The translations under genes were made by a program, and so were the position numbers. Shown in pieces: positions 17,414 through 27,026 of a stretch of 64,000 bases of DNA; the stretch's first letter is position 1; each line of letters begins with the position of its first letter. The notes under the pieces are model-generated. The model saw nothing but the letters and a program-made list of their open reading frames with translations, did not search any database and was not told the origin of the DNA. The stretch is from NCBI RefSeq assembly GCF_004519295.1, contig NZ_SOZH01000002.1:1-64000 (forward strand), read 5' to 3'. This DNA is from Cellulosimicrobium funkei. GTDB taxonomy: Bacteria > Actinomycetota > Actinomycetes > Actinomycetales > Cellulomonadaceae.

Positions 17414-20400
17414 GTGTTCCTCGTCGACGAGCCGGTGCTGCGGGCCGCGACCGTGGCCGACCGGGCCGGTGCCGGCGCGGCGCCTCCCCGCGAGCAGTCG
17501 CTCGTGCTGTCGGCGAGCGACCTCGTCGTCGCCGCGGACTGCGAGTACCGGCTCCTGTGCCGGCTCGACGAGCAGCTCGGGCGGGCGCCCCGCCGCGACG
17601 AGGGCGAGGACGCGATGCTCGCCCGCACGGCCGAGCTCGGCGCCCGGCACGAGCGCGCGGTGCTCGCGGGCTACGAGGCCGAGCACGGCCCGTTCGACCC
17701 GGCGACCGGCCGCGGCGTCGTGCACGTCGAGCCGCCGCGCGGCACCTCGTGGGACGAGCTCGTCGCCGCACAGGCGCGCACGCTCGCCGCGGTCGAGGCG
17801 GGGGCGGACGTCGTGCACCAGGCCGCCTTCTTCGACGGCGCGTTCCACGGCCGGGCCGACTTCCTCGTGCGCACCGGCACGGACGACGCGGGCGCGGCGC
17901 GCTACGCCGTCGTGGACGCCAAGCTCGCGCGCCGCGCCAAGGTCCCCGCCCTGCTCCAGCTCGCGGCCTACGGCGACCAGCTCGTCGCCGTGGGCGTCCC
18001 CGTGGACCCGGACGTCTCGCTCGTCCTCGGCACGCGTGAGCGCACGTCGCACCGCCTGGCCGACCTGCTGCCCGTCTACCGGGACCGGCGCGAGCGGCTC
18101 GTGCGCCTGACGGCCGAGCACGTCGCGCGCGAGGGCCGTGCCCCGTGGGACGACCCGGCGGTCCGTGCGTGCGGGCGCTGCGCCGACTGCCGCGCCCAGG
18201 TGGAGGCGCGCCGGGACGTGCTCCTCGTCGGTGGCGTGTACGAGTCGCAGCGCACGGCCCTGCACACGGCGGGGATCCGGACGATCGACGAGCTCGCCGC
18301 CGCGACCGACGAGACGCCGGTCCCGGCCGGGATGAGCCGGTCGACCTTCGCGCGCGTGCGGCGCCAGGCCGCGCTCCAGCTCGGCACCGGCCCGTCCGAC
18401 GGCACGGTCGTGTGGGCCGACGCGTCCGGGCCGCACGAGCTGTCGTGGCGCATCGACGACCCGGCGCCCGTGCTCGCCCTGCCGGAGCCCAGCCCGGGCG
18501 ACATCTTCTTCGACTTCGAGGGCGACCCGCTGTGGACGGACGCGAGCGGCACGAGCTGGGGGATCGACTACCTGTTCGGGTGGGTCGAGCGTCCGGCGAC
18601 GCCCGAGGACCGGCCGCCGTTCCACGCCCTGTGGGCGCACGACCTCGCGGCGGAGCGGGACGCGCTCGTCGCGTTCGTCGACCACGTCAACGCGCGCCGC
18701 CGTGTCCACCCCGACCTGCACGTCTACCACTACGCCGACTACGAGCGCGCGCACCTGCTCGCGATCGCCGCGCGGCACGGCGTCTACGAGGAGGAGGTCG
18801 ACGACCTCCTGCGCGACGGCGTCCTCGTCGACCTGTACGCCGTCGTGCGGCAGGCGCTGCACGTGTCCGACCGCTCGCGGTCCATCAAGAAGCTCGAGCC
18901 GCTCTACATGGGCGACGAGCTGCGCACCGGCGACGTGACCACGGGCGCCGCGTCCGTCGTCGCGTACGCCGAGTACACCGCCCTGCGCGACGCGGGCCGC
19001 AGCGAGGAGGCGGCCGAGCTCCTGCAGGGGATCGCGGACTACAACCGGTACGACTGCGTGTCGACGCTGCGCCTCGCCGCGTGGCTGCGCGAGGCGGCCG
19101 CGGGGGTCGCGGACCGTGACGTCACCGGGGATACCGCGGCCACGGCTACGGCCACCGGCACGGCCGCCACGAGCGTCGGCGCCACCACCGTCGCGGCTGC
19201 CACGACCGGTGGGGTCGACGAGACCGGGGCCGGGGAGCGCGAGCGGTCCTCCGCGGTGCTGCTGGAGGAGGAGATCCGGCAGGCCGTCGGCGAGGACCGC
19301 GCACGGCGCACCGCGGACGAGCAGGCGCTCGCGATGTACGGGGCGGCGGCCGGGTACCACCGGCGCGAGGCCAAGCCGTTCTGGCACGAGCACTACTCCC
19401 GCCTCGCGCTCCCGCCCGACGAGTGGCTGGGGCGGCGGAACGCGTTCCTCGTCGAGCAGGCCGAGGTCGTCTCGGGGTGGGAGGTCGAGCCGGGCCGGCG
19501 CACGTGGTCCCGGCACCTCGAGCTCGTCGGACGACTGCCCGAGGGCAGCGACCTGCGCGTGGGCGTCGCCCCGTTCGTGCTCTACGACCCGCCCCTGCCA
19601 CCCTGCGCCCGCACGGCCGTCGACGGCGTGCGGGGGTGGCTCACGGGCGGGGTGATCCTCGACGCCGGACGCCGCGCGACGTCGGCGGGCGAGCGCGACG
19701 TGCTCGTCGTGCGCGAGCAGCTCCCGACGAGCGCGGAGCCGTTCGACGCGACCCCGGTCGCGCTCACCCCGTCGCCGGGGCCGGGCACGAAGCCGCTCGA
19801 GGCCGCCACCGAGGAGGCCGCGCGCCGCGCTCTCGCCACGTGGCGGGCCACGGGCTCGCTCCCGCGGGACGCCGCGACCGACCTGCTGCTGCGCCGGTCG
19901 CCGCGCCTCGTGCCCGCCGGTCCGGCCGCACCCCACGTCGCTCCGGACGGAGCCGCCGCGGCCGACGGCGCGGGCAACGTGACGGGCGGCGTGCTGCCGC
20001 CCGTCGCGGACGATGTCGTCGACGCGGTCACGGCGGCCGTCGAGCGGCTCGACGACTCGTACCTCGCCGTGCAGGGCCCTCCCGGGACGGGCAAGACGTA
20101 CGTCGGCGCGCGGGTCGTGGCGCGGCTCGTCGCGCAGGGGTGGCGCGTCGGCGTCGTCGCGCAGTCCCACGCCGTGGTCGAGAACCTGCTGCGTGCGGTC
20201 GTGCTCGGCGCGGGCGTGCCGCGCGAGCTCGTCGCGAAGAAGCTCGCGGCGGACGGGCCGTCGCCGCGCGCCGTGTACGCCGAGCTCGACGGCGCCCACC
20301 TCGCCGCGTTCGCGACCGAGCCAGGCCCGCGGGTCGTCGGCGGCACCGCGTGGGACTTCGCCGCCGAACGGCTGCCCGCGGGCACGCTCGACCTGCTCGT

Positions 20401-21199
20401 CGTCGACGAGGCGGGGCAGTTCTCGCTCGCGAGCACGGTCGCGGTCGCACGGGCGGCCCGCCGCCTGCTCCTGCTCGGCGACCCGCAGCAGCTCCCGCAG
20501 ATCAGCCAGGGCCGTCACCCGGAGCCCGTCGACCGCTCGGCGCTCGCCTGGCTCGCCGACGGCCACGGGGTGCTGCCCCCCGAGCGCGGGTACTTCCTCG
20601 CCACCACGTGGCGCCTGCACCCGGACCTCGCCGCGGCGGTCTCGACGCTCTCGTACGAGGACCGGCTGCGGGCGCACCCGCTCGCCGCGGCCCACCGCCT
20701 CGACGGCGTCGCGCCCGGCGTGCGGCAGGTGCTCGTGGAGCACGCGGGCAGCACCGTGCGCTCGACGGAGGAGGCGGCCGAGGTCGTGCGCCAGGTCGCG
20801 GACGTCCTCGGCCGGTCCTGGACGACGACGGTCGACGGCGTCGCGCACGAGCGCCCGCTCGGACAGGGCGACGTGCTCGTCGTCGCCCCGTACAACGCGC
20901 AGGTGTGGGCGGTGCGTGGTGCCCTGCGCGACGCGGGCTACCCGGACGTCGAGGTCGGGACGGTCGACCGGTTCCAGGGCAAGGAGGCTCCGGTCGTCAT
21001 ACTCACGCTCGCGGCGTCGTCCGGGCACGAGGCGTCGCGCGGGCTCGGGTTCCTGCTCTCCCGGAACCGCCTCAACGTCGCGGTGTCGCGCGCGCAGTGG
21101 AGCGCGGTCGTCGTGCGCTCGCCCGGTCTCACCGACACGCTTCCCCGCTCGGCCCGCGGTCTGGAGGAGCTCGGCGCGTTCCTCGCCCTCACGTCCTGA
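17414..21199 (+). CDS. TM0106-type Fe-S RecB-like nuclease / RNase H-like / SF1 helicase fusion
   Basis: A 1261-residue DNA-processing protein with three modules. (1) Residues ~30-270: RecB-family nuclease with FHGRADFLVR, the DAKLARRAK catalytic strand and LQLAAYGDQ, bounded by cysteines in AADCEYRLLC and ACGRCADC, the spacing used for a 4Fe-4S cluster in Cas4, AddB and Dna2. (2) Residues ~360-560: RNase H-like domain with DIFFDFEGDP and YNRYDCVSTLRLAAWL. (3) C-terminal DNA2/NAM7 helicase: GPPGTGKTY (~890), VVDEAGQF, LLGDPQQLPQ, TVDRFQGKEAPVVIL, SRNRLNVAVSRAQ. GTG 17414 fits GGAGG five bases upstream. It likely acts in DNA repair or removal of foreign or aberrant nucleic acid. No partner gene is adjacent. 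Confidence 0.85.
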   Translation: MFLVDEPVLRAATVADRAGAGAAPPREQSLVLSASDLVVAADCEYRLLCRLDEQLGRAPRRDEGEDAMLARTAELGARHERAVLAGYEAEHGPFDPATGRGVVHVEPPRGTSWDELVAAQARTLAAVEAGADVVHQAAFFDGAFHGRADFLVRTGTDDAGAARYAVVDAKLARRAKVPALLQLAAYGDQLVAVGVPVDPDVSLVLGTRERTSHRLADLLPVYRDRRERLVRLTAEHVAREGRAPWDDPAVRACGRCADCRAQVEARRDVLLVGGVYESQRTALHTAGIRTIDELAAATDETPVPAGMSRSTFARVRRQAALQLGTGPSDGTVVWADASGPHELSWRIDDPAPVLALPEPSPGDIFFDFEGDPLWTDASGTSWGIDYLFGWVERPATPEDRPPFHALWAHDLAAERDALVAFVDHVNARRRVHPDLHVYHYADYERAHLLAIAARHGVYEEEVDDLLRDGVLVDLYAVVRQALHVSDRSRSIKKLEPLYMGDELRTGDVTTGAASVVAYAEYTALRDAGRSEEAAELLQGIADYNRYDCVSTLRLAAWLREAAAGVADRDVTGDTAATATATGTAATSVGATTVAAATTGGVDETGAGERERSSAVLLEEEIRQAVGEDRARRTADEQALAMYGAAAGYHRREAKPFWHEHYSRLALPPDEWLGRRNAFLVEQAEVVSGWEVEPGRRTWSRHLELVGRLPEGSDLRVGVAPFVLYDPPLPPCARTAVDGVRGWLTGGVILDAGRRATSAGERDVLVVREQLPTSAEPFDATPVALTPSPGPGTKPLEAATEEAARRALATWRATGSLPRDAATDLLLRRSPRLVPAGPAAPHVAPDGAAAADGAGNVTGGVLPPVADDVVDAVTAAVERLDDSYLAVQGPPGTGKTYVGARVVARLVAQGWRVGVVAQSHAVVENLLRAVVLGAGVPRELVAKKLAADGPSPRAVYAELDGAHLAAFATEPGPRVVGGTAWDFAAERLPAGTLDLLVVDEAGQFSLASTVAVARAARRLLLLGDPQQLPQISQGRHPEPVDRSALAWLADGHGVLPPERGYFLATTWRLHPDLAAAVSTLSYEDRLRAHPLAAAHRLDGVAPGVRQVLVEHAGSTVRSTEEAAEVVRQVADVLGRSWTTTVDGVAHERPLGQGDVLVVAPYNAQVWAVRGALRDAGYPDVEVGTVDRFQGKEAPVVILTLAASSGHEASRGLGFLLSRNRLNVAVSRAQWSAVVVRSPGLTDTLPRSARGLEELGAFLALTS

Positions 21200-21200
21200 T

Positions 21201-21239
21201 GGGCGACGCCCGGCCGCCTGACGGGCGACGCCCGGCCGC
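21201..21239. repeat. 17-bp direct repeat of small hairpins
   Basis: GGGCGACGCCCGGCCGC occurs at 21201-21217 and again at 21223-21239, directly after the helicase stop. Each copy contains GGGCG-A-CGCCC, a short self-complementary motif. Confidence 0.6.
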
Positions 21240-21393
21240 GGGAGCCACCTGAACCGCTCGGCGGAACCTCCGACCGGACGCACCCGCCGGAACCGCGCGC
21301 CGGTGCGCGTCGTTGGTCGGGGAGTGAGCCGTACCCGGCCACGACCCCGGCGCGAGCGCACCGCTCGGCGCCCCCACCCCCGGAGGACGACCC

Positions 21394-22137
21394 ATGGGAT
21401 TCCTGGACCGGCTCCTCGGCCGCGAGCCGCGAGACCACGGCGGCGCGCCGCAGCACACGGGCCCCTACGGCGCCCAGCCCCCGACGCAGCCCGCGAACCC
21501 CTACCCGACGCAGTACCCGGCCCAGCAGCCCGCGTACGGCAGCGCCCCGCAGGACGCCCGGCCCGCGGCCGGGCAGCGCACGCCCGACCAGGTGGCGATC
21601 GACCGCTACCGCTACCTGCTGCGCACCGCCCCGCCGGACGCCGTCGAGCAGGCGCACGCCGAGGCCTTCGCGCGGCTCACGCCGGAGCAGCGCCGGCAGG
21701 TGCTCGCCGAGCTCGGCGAGCAGGTCCCGGCGGGCGAGCGGGCGACGTCGGACGCCCCGCAGGACCTCGCCCGCATGGCGACGCGGGCCGAGATGCGGCA
21801 GCCCGGGACGCTGGAGCGCACCTTCGCGGGCCGGGGCCAGGCGGGCCCCGGGTTCGGCGCGATGGTCGGGTCGAGCCTGCTGGGCACGATCGCGGGCGTC
21901 GTCATCGGGTCCGCGGTCGCGAACGCCCTGTTCGGGCCCGCGTTCGCCGACCCGAGCCAGCCCGTGGCCGAGGACGCGGCTGCCGAGGACCCGGGCGCGG
22001 GCGAGGACCCGGGTGCCGCCGAGGGCGGCGCTGACGGCGGCGCCGTCGAGGCGTCGGGCGGGGACCCCGCGGGCGGTGCCGACGGCGGTTTCGACGGCGG
22101 CGGCTTCGACGACTTCGGCGGCTTCGGCGAGTTCTGA
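21394..22137 (+). CDS. Conserved hypothetical, Pro/Gln-rich head and Gly/Asp-rich tail
   Basis: 247 residues. MGFLDRLLGRE is followed by a Pro/Gln/Tyr-rich disordered region. A compact helical domain (~70-150: DRYRYLLRTAPPDAVEQAHA, EAFARLTPEQRRQVLAELGE) is next, then a Gly-rich hydrophobic helix (MVGSSLLGTIAGVVIGSAVANALFG) and an acidic Gly-rich tail ending GGFGEF. The LTPEQRRQV domain with a glycine-zipper helix is common in uncharacterised actinobacterial proteins. GGAGGACGACCC precedes ATG 21394. Role unknown; membrane association is likely. Confidence 0.65.
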   Translation: MGFLDRLLGREPRDHGGAPQHTGPYGAQPPTQPANPYPTQYPAQQPAYGSAPQDARPAAGQRTPDQVAIDRYRYLLRTAPPDAVEQAHAEAFARLTPEQRRQVLAELGEQVPAGERATSDAPQDLARMATRAEMRQPGTLERTFAGRGQAGPGFGAMVGSSLLGTIAGVVIGSAVANALFGPAFADPSQPVAEDAAAEDPGAGEDPGAAEGGADGGAVEASGGDPAGGADGGFDGGGFDDFGGFGEF

Positions 22138-22173
22138 GGCTGCCCGCCCTCGGCGTCGCCCGACCTCGCCCCG

Positions 22174-22237
22174 CGTTGAGTGCATGAAACAGTCGCCCTC
22201 GAATCGGTTCGGGCGCGACTGTTTCATGCACTCAACG
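22174..22237. repeat. Dispersed palindrome family A, copy 1
   Basis: Perfect 23-base arms at 22174-22196 and 22215-22237 with an 18-base, partly self-complementary loop. Core GAGTGCATGAAACAGTCGC. It lies between the convergent 247-aa protein gene and the cold-shock gene. A related copy is at 43476-43542. Confidence 0.85.
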
Positions 22238-22349
22238 TCTGGCCCGTCGCGTCGCGTCGCCCGGAACGCACGAGTGCCCCCGACCGGAGGGTCGGGGGCA
22301 CTCGAGGAACGATCGATCGGTGCGGCGAGACGCTACCGAGGAGATCGGG

Positions 22350-22553
22350 TCAGACGGGGCGGATGTTCTCCGCCTGCGGGCCCTTCGGGCCCTGCGTCAC
22401 GTCGAACTCGACGCGCTGGTTCTCCTCCAGCGTGCGGAAGCCCTGCGACTGGATCGCGGAGTAGTGCGCGAACACGTCGGCCGAGCCGTCCTCGGGGGCG
22501 ATGAAGCCGTAGCCCTTCTCGCTGTTGAACCACTTCACGGTTCCGGTAGCCAT
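22350..22553 (-). CDS. Cold-shock domain protein (CspA family)
   Basis: A 67-residue single cold-shock domain that binds single-stranded RNA/DNA and unfolds mRNA structure. Both RNA-binding motifs are exact: KGYGFI (RNP1) and VFAHYSAI (RNP2), in the usual [20 protein letters not shown] opening. AAGGAG lies six bases before ATG 22553. The long gene-free region upstream leaves room for a structured 5' leader of the kind that regulates many csp mRNAs, though I cannot locate the transcript start. It is convergent with the preceding gene, with palindrome A between them. Confidence 0.95.
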   Translation of the reverse strand: MATGTVKWFNSEKGYGFIAPEDGSADVFAHYSAIQSQGFRTLEENQRVEFDVTQGPKGPQAENIRPV

Positions 22554-23205
22554 TGTTACTCCTTCAAGAGTGTGGAAACACCCCCCGCGGGCGCAGGGGA
22601 GTACATCACGGTGTTCGTCGTCAACTCTTGGGTAACAAGGTCCGCCGGGCACCCGCCGGGTGGCGGTCACGTCGACGCGAGGACAAGCGAGGCACTGCAA
22701 TCTCGGAGACAACCGTACATGGTAGGCCCCCTCTTGGCCATGGGTTGCCGCGAGCTGTTGTGCCGACCCCCGCGGCATCCGCGGTGGCAGGTGCAGGGAG
22801 CGCGCGTGGAGGCGCCCGGGAGGTCCCCGGGCACTCCCCGTGAGGTGCCCGGAGAGCGTCGCCGGGGAGCGCGTCGAGGGCTCAGAACGGGACGTTCGTA
22901 CCGTTCACGGAACGAAACGAGACCCTTGCGTTACGAGTCGGTAACAACTCCCTGCGTCCCACGAAACCCGATCCGCCTACGTTCGCGTCACCCAGGAACG
23001 CGGAGGCGCCCCCTCCCGCGGATTCGTGGGTCCGGAGCCCTCCGAGATGCCGCGGAGGGCTCCGGACGGCGCGACCGCGGGGAGGTTTCGTCCCCGGGTG
23101 ACCTGTGTCACTATTCAGCACGCAATTCAGTGTTGAATTCAGCGATCGACCGCGGAGAGAGGCGGCTTGGCTGCCTCCGCGGGGATCAGGACCACGGAGG
23201 TTGGC
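22554..23205. promoter_or_regulatory. 652-base gene-free divergent region (csp / liv operon)
   Basis: No gene is visible. Symmetric motifs are present. At 22895-22916 an interrupted palindrome TTCGTNCCGTNNACGGNACGAA has 18 of 22 positions symmetric. At 23098-23111 there is GTGAC-CTGT-GTCAC, and at 23124-23139 AATTCA-GTGT-TGAATT, inside an unusually AT-rich patch for this genome. CCGGGCAC/GTGCCCGG at 22826-22851 can form a hairpin. The last two palindromes lie 70-110 bases before the binding-protein gene and are good candidate operators for the Liv operon. Confidence 0.5.
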
Positions 23206-24462
23206 ATGCATCGCACAGCACGACGGGCGAGCGGGGGTGCCGCCCTGCTCCTCGCGGCCACCCTCGTCCTCACCGCCTGCGGTCCCCAGTCCCAGGGCGG
23301 CGGCGACGACGAGACGACCGGGACGTCGACCGAGACCGACGACGGCGGCGGCTCGGCCGACCTGAGCATCGTCCCGTCGGTCCAGATCGACATCGACGGC
23401 GCCGAGGTCGAGGCGACCGCGGCCGGCAACCCGGTCGACCCCGCCGGTGACGGCAGCGCCGAGTGCGCCGAGGGCACCTCGATCGCGGTGGCCGGAGCTC
23501 TCACGGGCCCGAACGCCGCGCTCGGCCTCAACATCCAGTACGGCGCCCAGGTCGCGGTGGACGCGTTCAACGAGGCGAACCCGGGCTGCCAGGTCACGCT
23601 CAAGCCGTTCGACACCGAGGGCGACCCGCAGAAGGCGACCCAGGTCGCGCCGCAGATCGTCGGCGACGCGAGCGTGCTCGGTCTGCTCGGCCCCGCGTTC
23701 TCGGGCGAGACGGCCGCCACGGGCGACGTGTTCAACCAGGCGGGCCTGCTGTCGCTCACGGCGTCGGCGACCAACCCCGACCTCACGAAGAACGGCTGGA
23801 CGAACTTCTTCCGCGGTCTCGCGAACGACGCCGTCCAGGGCCCGTCGGTCGCGAAGTACCTCGTCAACACGAAGGACTTCGGCAGCGTCTGCGTCGTCTC
23901 CGACAACTCGGACTACGGCATCGGCCTCGCCCAGCAGATCACCGAGGGCCTGGGCGACGCCGCGAACGAGGACTGCGCCGCTGAGGTGAAGACCGGCGAC
24001 AAGGACTTCTCGGCCGCCGTCCAGATCATCTCCGGTGCCGACGCGGACGCCGTCTTCTACGCCGGCTACTACGCGGAGGCCGCGCCGTTCGTGCAGGGTC
24101 TGCGCGACGGCGGCGTCGACATCCCGTTCGTCTCGGCGGACGGCACGAACGACCCGCAGTTCGTCTCGCAGGCGGGTGCCGCGTCGAAGGGCGCGATCCT
24201 CTCCTGCCCGTGCGGCCCGGCCCCGGAGGACTTCGCGGCCACCTACGAGGAGACGAACGGCCAGGCGCCGGGCGTGTACTCGGTCGAGGGCTACGACCTC
24301 GCGACGATCATGCTCACGGGCATCGCCTCGGGCGTGACCGACCGTGCGGGCCTGATCGACTACGTGGCGAACTACTCCGGTGAGGGCCTGGCCCGCGCCT
24401 ACGAGTGGGACGACACGGGCGAGCTCGCCTCGGCGCTCATCTGGATCTACGAGGTCCAGTAG
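23206..24462 (+). CDS. livJ: Branched-chain amino-acid ABC substrate-binding lipoprotein
   Basis: A 418-residue LivJ-type periplasmic-binding lipoprotein. The lipobox LVLTAC puts the lipid at Cys25, followed by an acidic Gly/Thr linker. The family-4 fold shows SIAVAGALTGPNAALGLNIQYGAQVAVDA split across its first lobe, then LGLLGPAFSGETAATGDVFN, VSDNSDYGIGLAQQITEG and GVYSVEGYDLATIML. Paired cysteines (GSVCVVSDN / NEDCAAEV, and SCPCGPAP) suggest disulphides. The start is ATG 23206, with GGAGG five bases upstream. It is the first gene of a complete five-gene transporter. Confidence 0.92.
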   Translation: MHRTARRASGGAALLLAATLVLTACGPQSQGGGDDETTGTSTETDDGGGSADLSIVPSVQIDIDGAEVEATAAGNPVDPAGDGSAECAEGTSIAVAGALTGPNAALGLNIQYGAQVAVDAFNEANPGCQVTLKPFDTEGDPQKATQVAPQIVGDASVLGLLGPAFSGETAATGDVFNQAGLLSLTASATNPDLTKNGWTNFFRGLANDAVQGPSVAKYLVNTKDFGSVCVVSDNSDYGIGLAQQITEGLGDAANEDCAAEVKTGDKDFSAAVQIISGADADAVFYAGYYAEAAPFVQGLRDGGVDIPFVSADGTNDPQFVSQAGAASKGAILSCPCGPAPEDFAATYEETNGQAPGVYSVEGYDLATIMLTGIASGVTDRAGLIDYVANYSGEGLARAYEWDDTGELASALIWIYEVQ

Positions 24463-24469
24463 TCCGACG

Positions 24470-24534
24470 ACGACGGGCGCCCCGCCCCGACGTCCCCGCC
24501 CCGCGCGGGGACCGGTCGGCGGGGCGCCCGTCGT
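24470..24534 (+). terminator. Long stem after the binding-protein gene
   Basis: 17-bp arms (24470-24486 and 24518-24534) with an inner GC-rich loop that can fold further. It lies eight bases past the binding-protein stop, within the operon, so it is probably an attenuator or mRNA-stabilising stem that keeps binding protein in excess over the membrane subunits. Confidence 0.65.
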
Positions 24535-24576
24535 GGACCACGACCTCGTACCCCAGAGAACGAACCAGGGAGCGTC

Positions 24577-25635
24577 ATGCCCGCTCTTGCTGACGCGCTG
24601 ATGCACAGCGCGACCGCCGGCCCCCTCGTCCACCAGTCCCTCATCGACTTCAACATCGCGGGCCTCGCCCGGAACTTCTGGGGCCTCACCATCGAGGGCC
24701 TCACCTACGGCGCGATCTACGCGCTCGTCGCCGTCGGCTACACGCTCGTCTACGGCGTGCTGCGGCTCATCAACTTCGCCCACTCCGAGGTCTTCATGCT
24801 CGGCATGTTCGGGCAGTACGCGACGCTCATGCTGCTCGGCTTCTACCCGAGCGGGAACGCGTACGACAAGGGCATCGCCCTGACGGTGCTCTACCTCGGC
24901 ATCGCGATGCTCGGCGGGATGCTCGTCGCGGGCGGTGCCGCCGTCGGGCTGGAACGCGTGGCGTACCGGCCGCTGCGACGGCGCGGCGCACCGGCGCTCG
25001 TCTTCCTCATCACCGCGATCGGGATGTCGTTCATCATCCAGGAGTTCGTGCACTTCGTGCTGCCGAAGCTCACGGGCGGCACGCTCGGCGGCGTCAACGC
25101 GCAGCAGCCGATCCGGCTCGTCCAGCCCGAGGTGCAGTTCACGATCGGCGGCGCGCCGGTCACGAACATCACGCTCGTCATCATCCTGTCGGCGCTGGTC
25201 CTCGCGCTCGCGACGGACATGTTCATCAACCGGACGAAGTTCGGCCGCGGCATCCGCGCCGTCGCGCAGGACCCGGTGACCGCGACCCTCATGGGCGTCT
25301 CGCGCGAGCGCGTCATCATGCTGACGTTCCTCATCGGCGGCATCCTCGCCGGCGCGGCCGCGCTGCTCTACACGCTGCGCGTGCCCAACGGGATCATCTA
25401 CTCCGGCGGCTTCATCCTCGGCATCAAGGCGTTCTGCGCCGCGGTGCTCGGCGGCATCGGCAACCTGCGCGGCGCGCTGCTCGGTGGCCTGCTGCTCGGC
25501 GTCATGGAGAACTACGGCCAGGTCGTGTTCGGCACGGAGTGGCGCGACGTGGTCGCGTTCGCGCTCCTCATCATCGTCCTGATGTTCCGCCCGACGGGCA
25601 TCCTCGGGGAGTCGCTGGGGAGGGCCCGCGCATGA
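24577..25635 (+). CDS. livH: Branched-chain amino-acid ABC permease LivH
   Basis: A 352-residue membrane protein with about eight helices. Family hallmarks: GLTYGAIYALVAVGYTLVYG, LRLINFAHSEVFMLG (the NFAHG-like motif), RAVAQDPVTATLMGVSRERV in the cytoplasmic loop that contacts the ATPase, and FCAAVLGGIGNLRGALLGG near the end. The N-terminal ~25 residues before the first helix are longer than in E. coli LivH. It overlaps the following LivM gene by four bases. Confidence 0.93.
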   Translation: MPALADALMHSATAGPLVHQSLIDFNIAGLARNFWGLTIEGLTYGAIYALVAVGYTLVYGVLRLINFAHSEVFMLGMFGQYATLMLLGFYPSGNAYDKGIALTVLYLGIAMLGGMLVAGGAAVGLERVAYRPLRRRGAPALVFLITAIGMSFIIQEFVHFVLPKLTGGTLGGVNAQQPIRLVQPEVQFTIGGAPVTNITLVIILSALVLALATDMFINRTKFGRGIRAVAQDPVTATLMGVSRERVIMLTFLIGGILAGAAALLYTLRVPNGIIYSGGFILGIKAFCAAVLGGIGNLRGALLGGLLLGVMENYGQVVFGTEWRDVVAFALLIIVLMFRPTGILGESLGRARA

Positions 25636-27026
25636 GCACCTCGACACCTGCACCCGCCCCCGCGCCCGACGGCGGTCGCCCCACCGCGATGCCGCCCGCC
25701 GGCCGCGTCGCGACGAAGGACCGGCCGCACAGCGGAGTCGGCGACCGGCTGCGCCTGTGGTGGGACGCCCAGGCCCGGCCCACGCAGTGGGCGATCGGCG
25801 TGCCGTTCCTCCTCTTCCTGGCGCTCGTGCCGATCCTCAACATCCCGGTGCTCACCACGGTGGGCACCAACTTCGGCGGGGTGATGGCGCAGTTCGGCAT
25901 GATCGCGCTCATCGCCATCGGCCTCAACGTCGTGGTGGGCCAGGCGGGCCTCCTCGACCTCGGCTACGTCGGCTTCTACGCCATCGGCGCGTACACGGTC
26001 GCGATCCTCACGAGCCCCGACAGCCCGTGGAACCAGACCGACGAGTGGCTGTCGAAGGACTGGGCGTGGCTCGCGGCGCTCCCGATCGCGGTCGCGATCA
26101 CGTCGTTGTCCGGGCTGATCCTCGGCTCGCCGACGCTGCGCCTGCGCGGCGACTACCTCGCCATCGTCACGCTCGGCTTCGGCGAGATCGTCCGCCTCCT
26201 CGCGGACAACCTCGACGAGCTAACGGGCGGCGGCCAGGGCCTGCGCGGCGTCGCCTACCCCCGGGTGGGCGTCACGGAGGAGCTGCCCAACGGCGTCTTC
26301 TCCGCGGGGAACGCCGCGGGCACGCTCAACTCGGGCGTGTGGTGGTACTGGCTGAGCCTCGTGTTCATCGTCATCTCGCTGCTGCTCGTGGGGAACCTGG
26401 AGCGCTCGCGCGTTGGGCGCGCCTGGGTCGCGATCCGCGAGGACGAGGACGCGGCCGAGATCATGGGCGTCCCCACGTTCCGCTTCAAGCTGTGGGCGTT
26501 CGTCATCGGGGCGTCGATCGGTGGTGTCGCGGGCGCGCTCTACGCCGGGCAGGTCCAGTTCGTCATCCCGACGAACTTCAACGTCATCAACTCCGTGCTC
26601 TTCCTGTGCGCCGTCGTGCTCGGCGGCCAGGGGAACAAGCTCGGGGTGATCCTCGGCGCGTTCATCATCGTGTACCTGCCGAACTTCTTCCTCGGCCGCA
26701 CGGAGCTGTTCGGCATCCCGATCAACGGCAACGAGATCGCGAGCTACCGGTACCTGTTCTTCGGGATCGCGCTGGTCGTGCTCATGATCTTCCGTCCGCA
26801 AGGGCTCCTCCCCGTCCGGCAGAAGCTCCTCGCCTACGGGCGCGAGCTCTACGTCGCCGCGCGACGCGCGGCGCAGGCCGCGACGCGGAGCGGGTCCGAC
26901 GACGGCGCCCGCCCGGGCTCCCCGGCGGTCGCCACGGCGTCGGGCGGCTCCCGCGCGACGCGCGCGACGGGCACGACGACCGGGACCGGCGCAGACGGCA
27001 CCACGACCGGGGAGGAGACCCGATGA
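25632..27026 (+). CDS. livM: Branched-chain amino-acid ABC permease LivM
   Basis: A 464-residue partner of LivH. A ~55-residue Pro-rich cytosolic head precedes the membrane part, which has [20 protein letters not shown] and [20 protein letters not shown], the [20 protein letters not shown] segment and [20 protein letters not shown] (EAA-like loop), all typical of LivM. A ~70-residue Ala/Thr/Gly-rich tail follows the last helix. ATG 25632 overlaps the LivH stop. Confidence 0.93.
   Translation: MSTSTPAPAPAPDGGRPTAMPPAGRVATKDRPHSGVGDRLRLWWDAQARPTQWAIGVPFLLFLALVPILNIPVLTTVGTNFGGVMAQFGMIALIAIGLNVVVGQAGLLDLGYVGFYAIGAYTVAILTSPDSPWNQTDEWLSKDWAWLAALPIAVAITSLSGLILGSPTLRLRGDYLAIVTLGFGEIVRLLADNLDELTGGGQGLRGVAYPRVGVTEELPNGVFSAGNAAGTLNSGVWWYWLSLVFIVISLLLVGNLERSRVGRAWVAIREDEDAAEIMGVPTFRFKLWAFVIGASIGGVAGALYAGQVQFVIPTNFNVINSVLFLCAVVLGGQGNKLGVILGAFIIVYLPNFFLGRTELFGIPINGNEIASYRYLFFGIALVVLMIFRPQGLLPVRQKLLAYGRELYVAARRAAQAATRSGSDDGARPGSPAVATASGGSRATRATGTTTGTGADGTTTGEETR

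Noticed and set aside
22174-22237. CRISPR-like repeat or tRNA
   Set aside because: Only a single palindrome with no spacer array; the fold does not give a cloverleaf and no anticodon arm is visible. No CRISPR array or tRNA was seen in the window.
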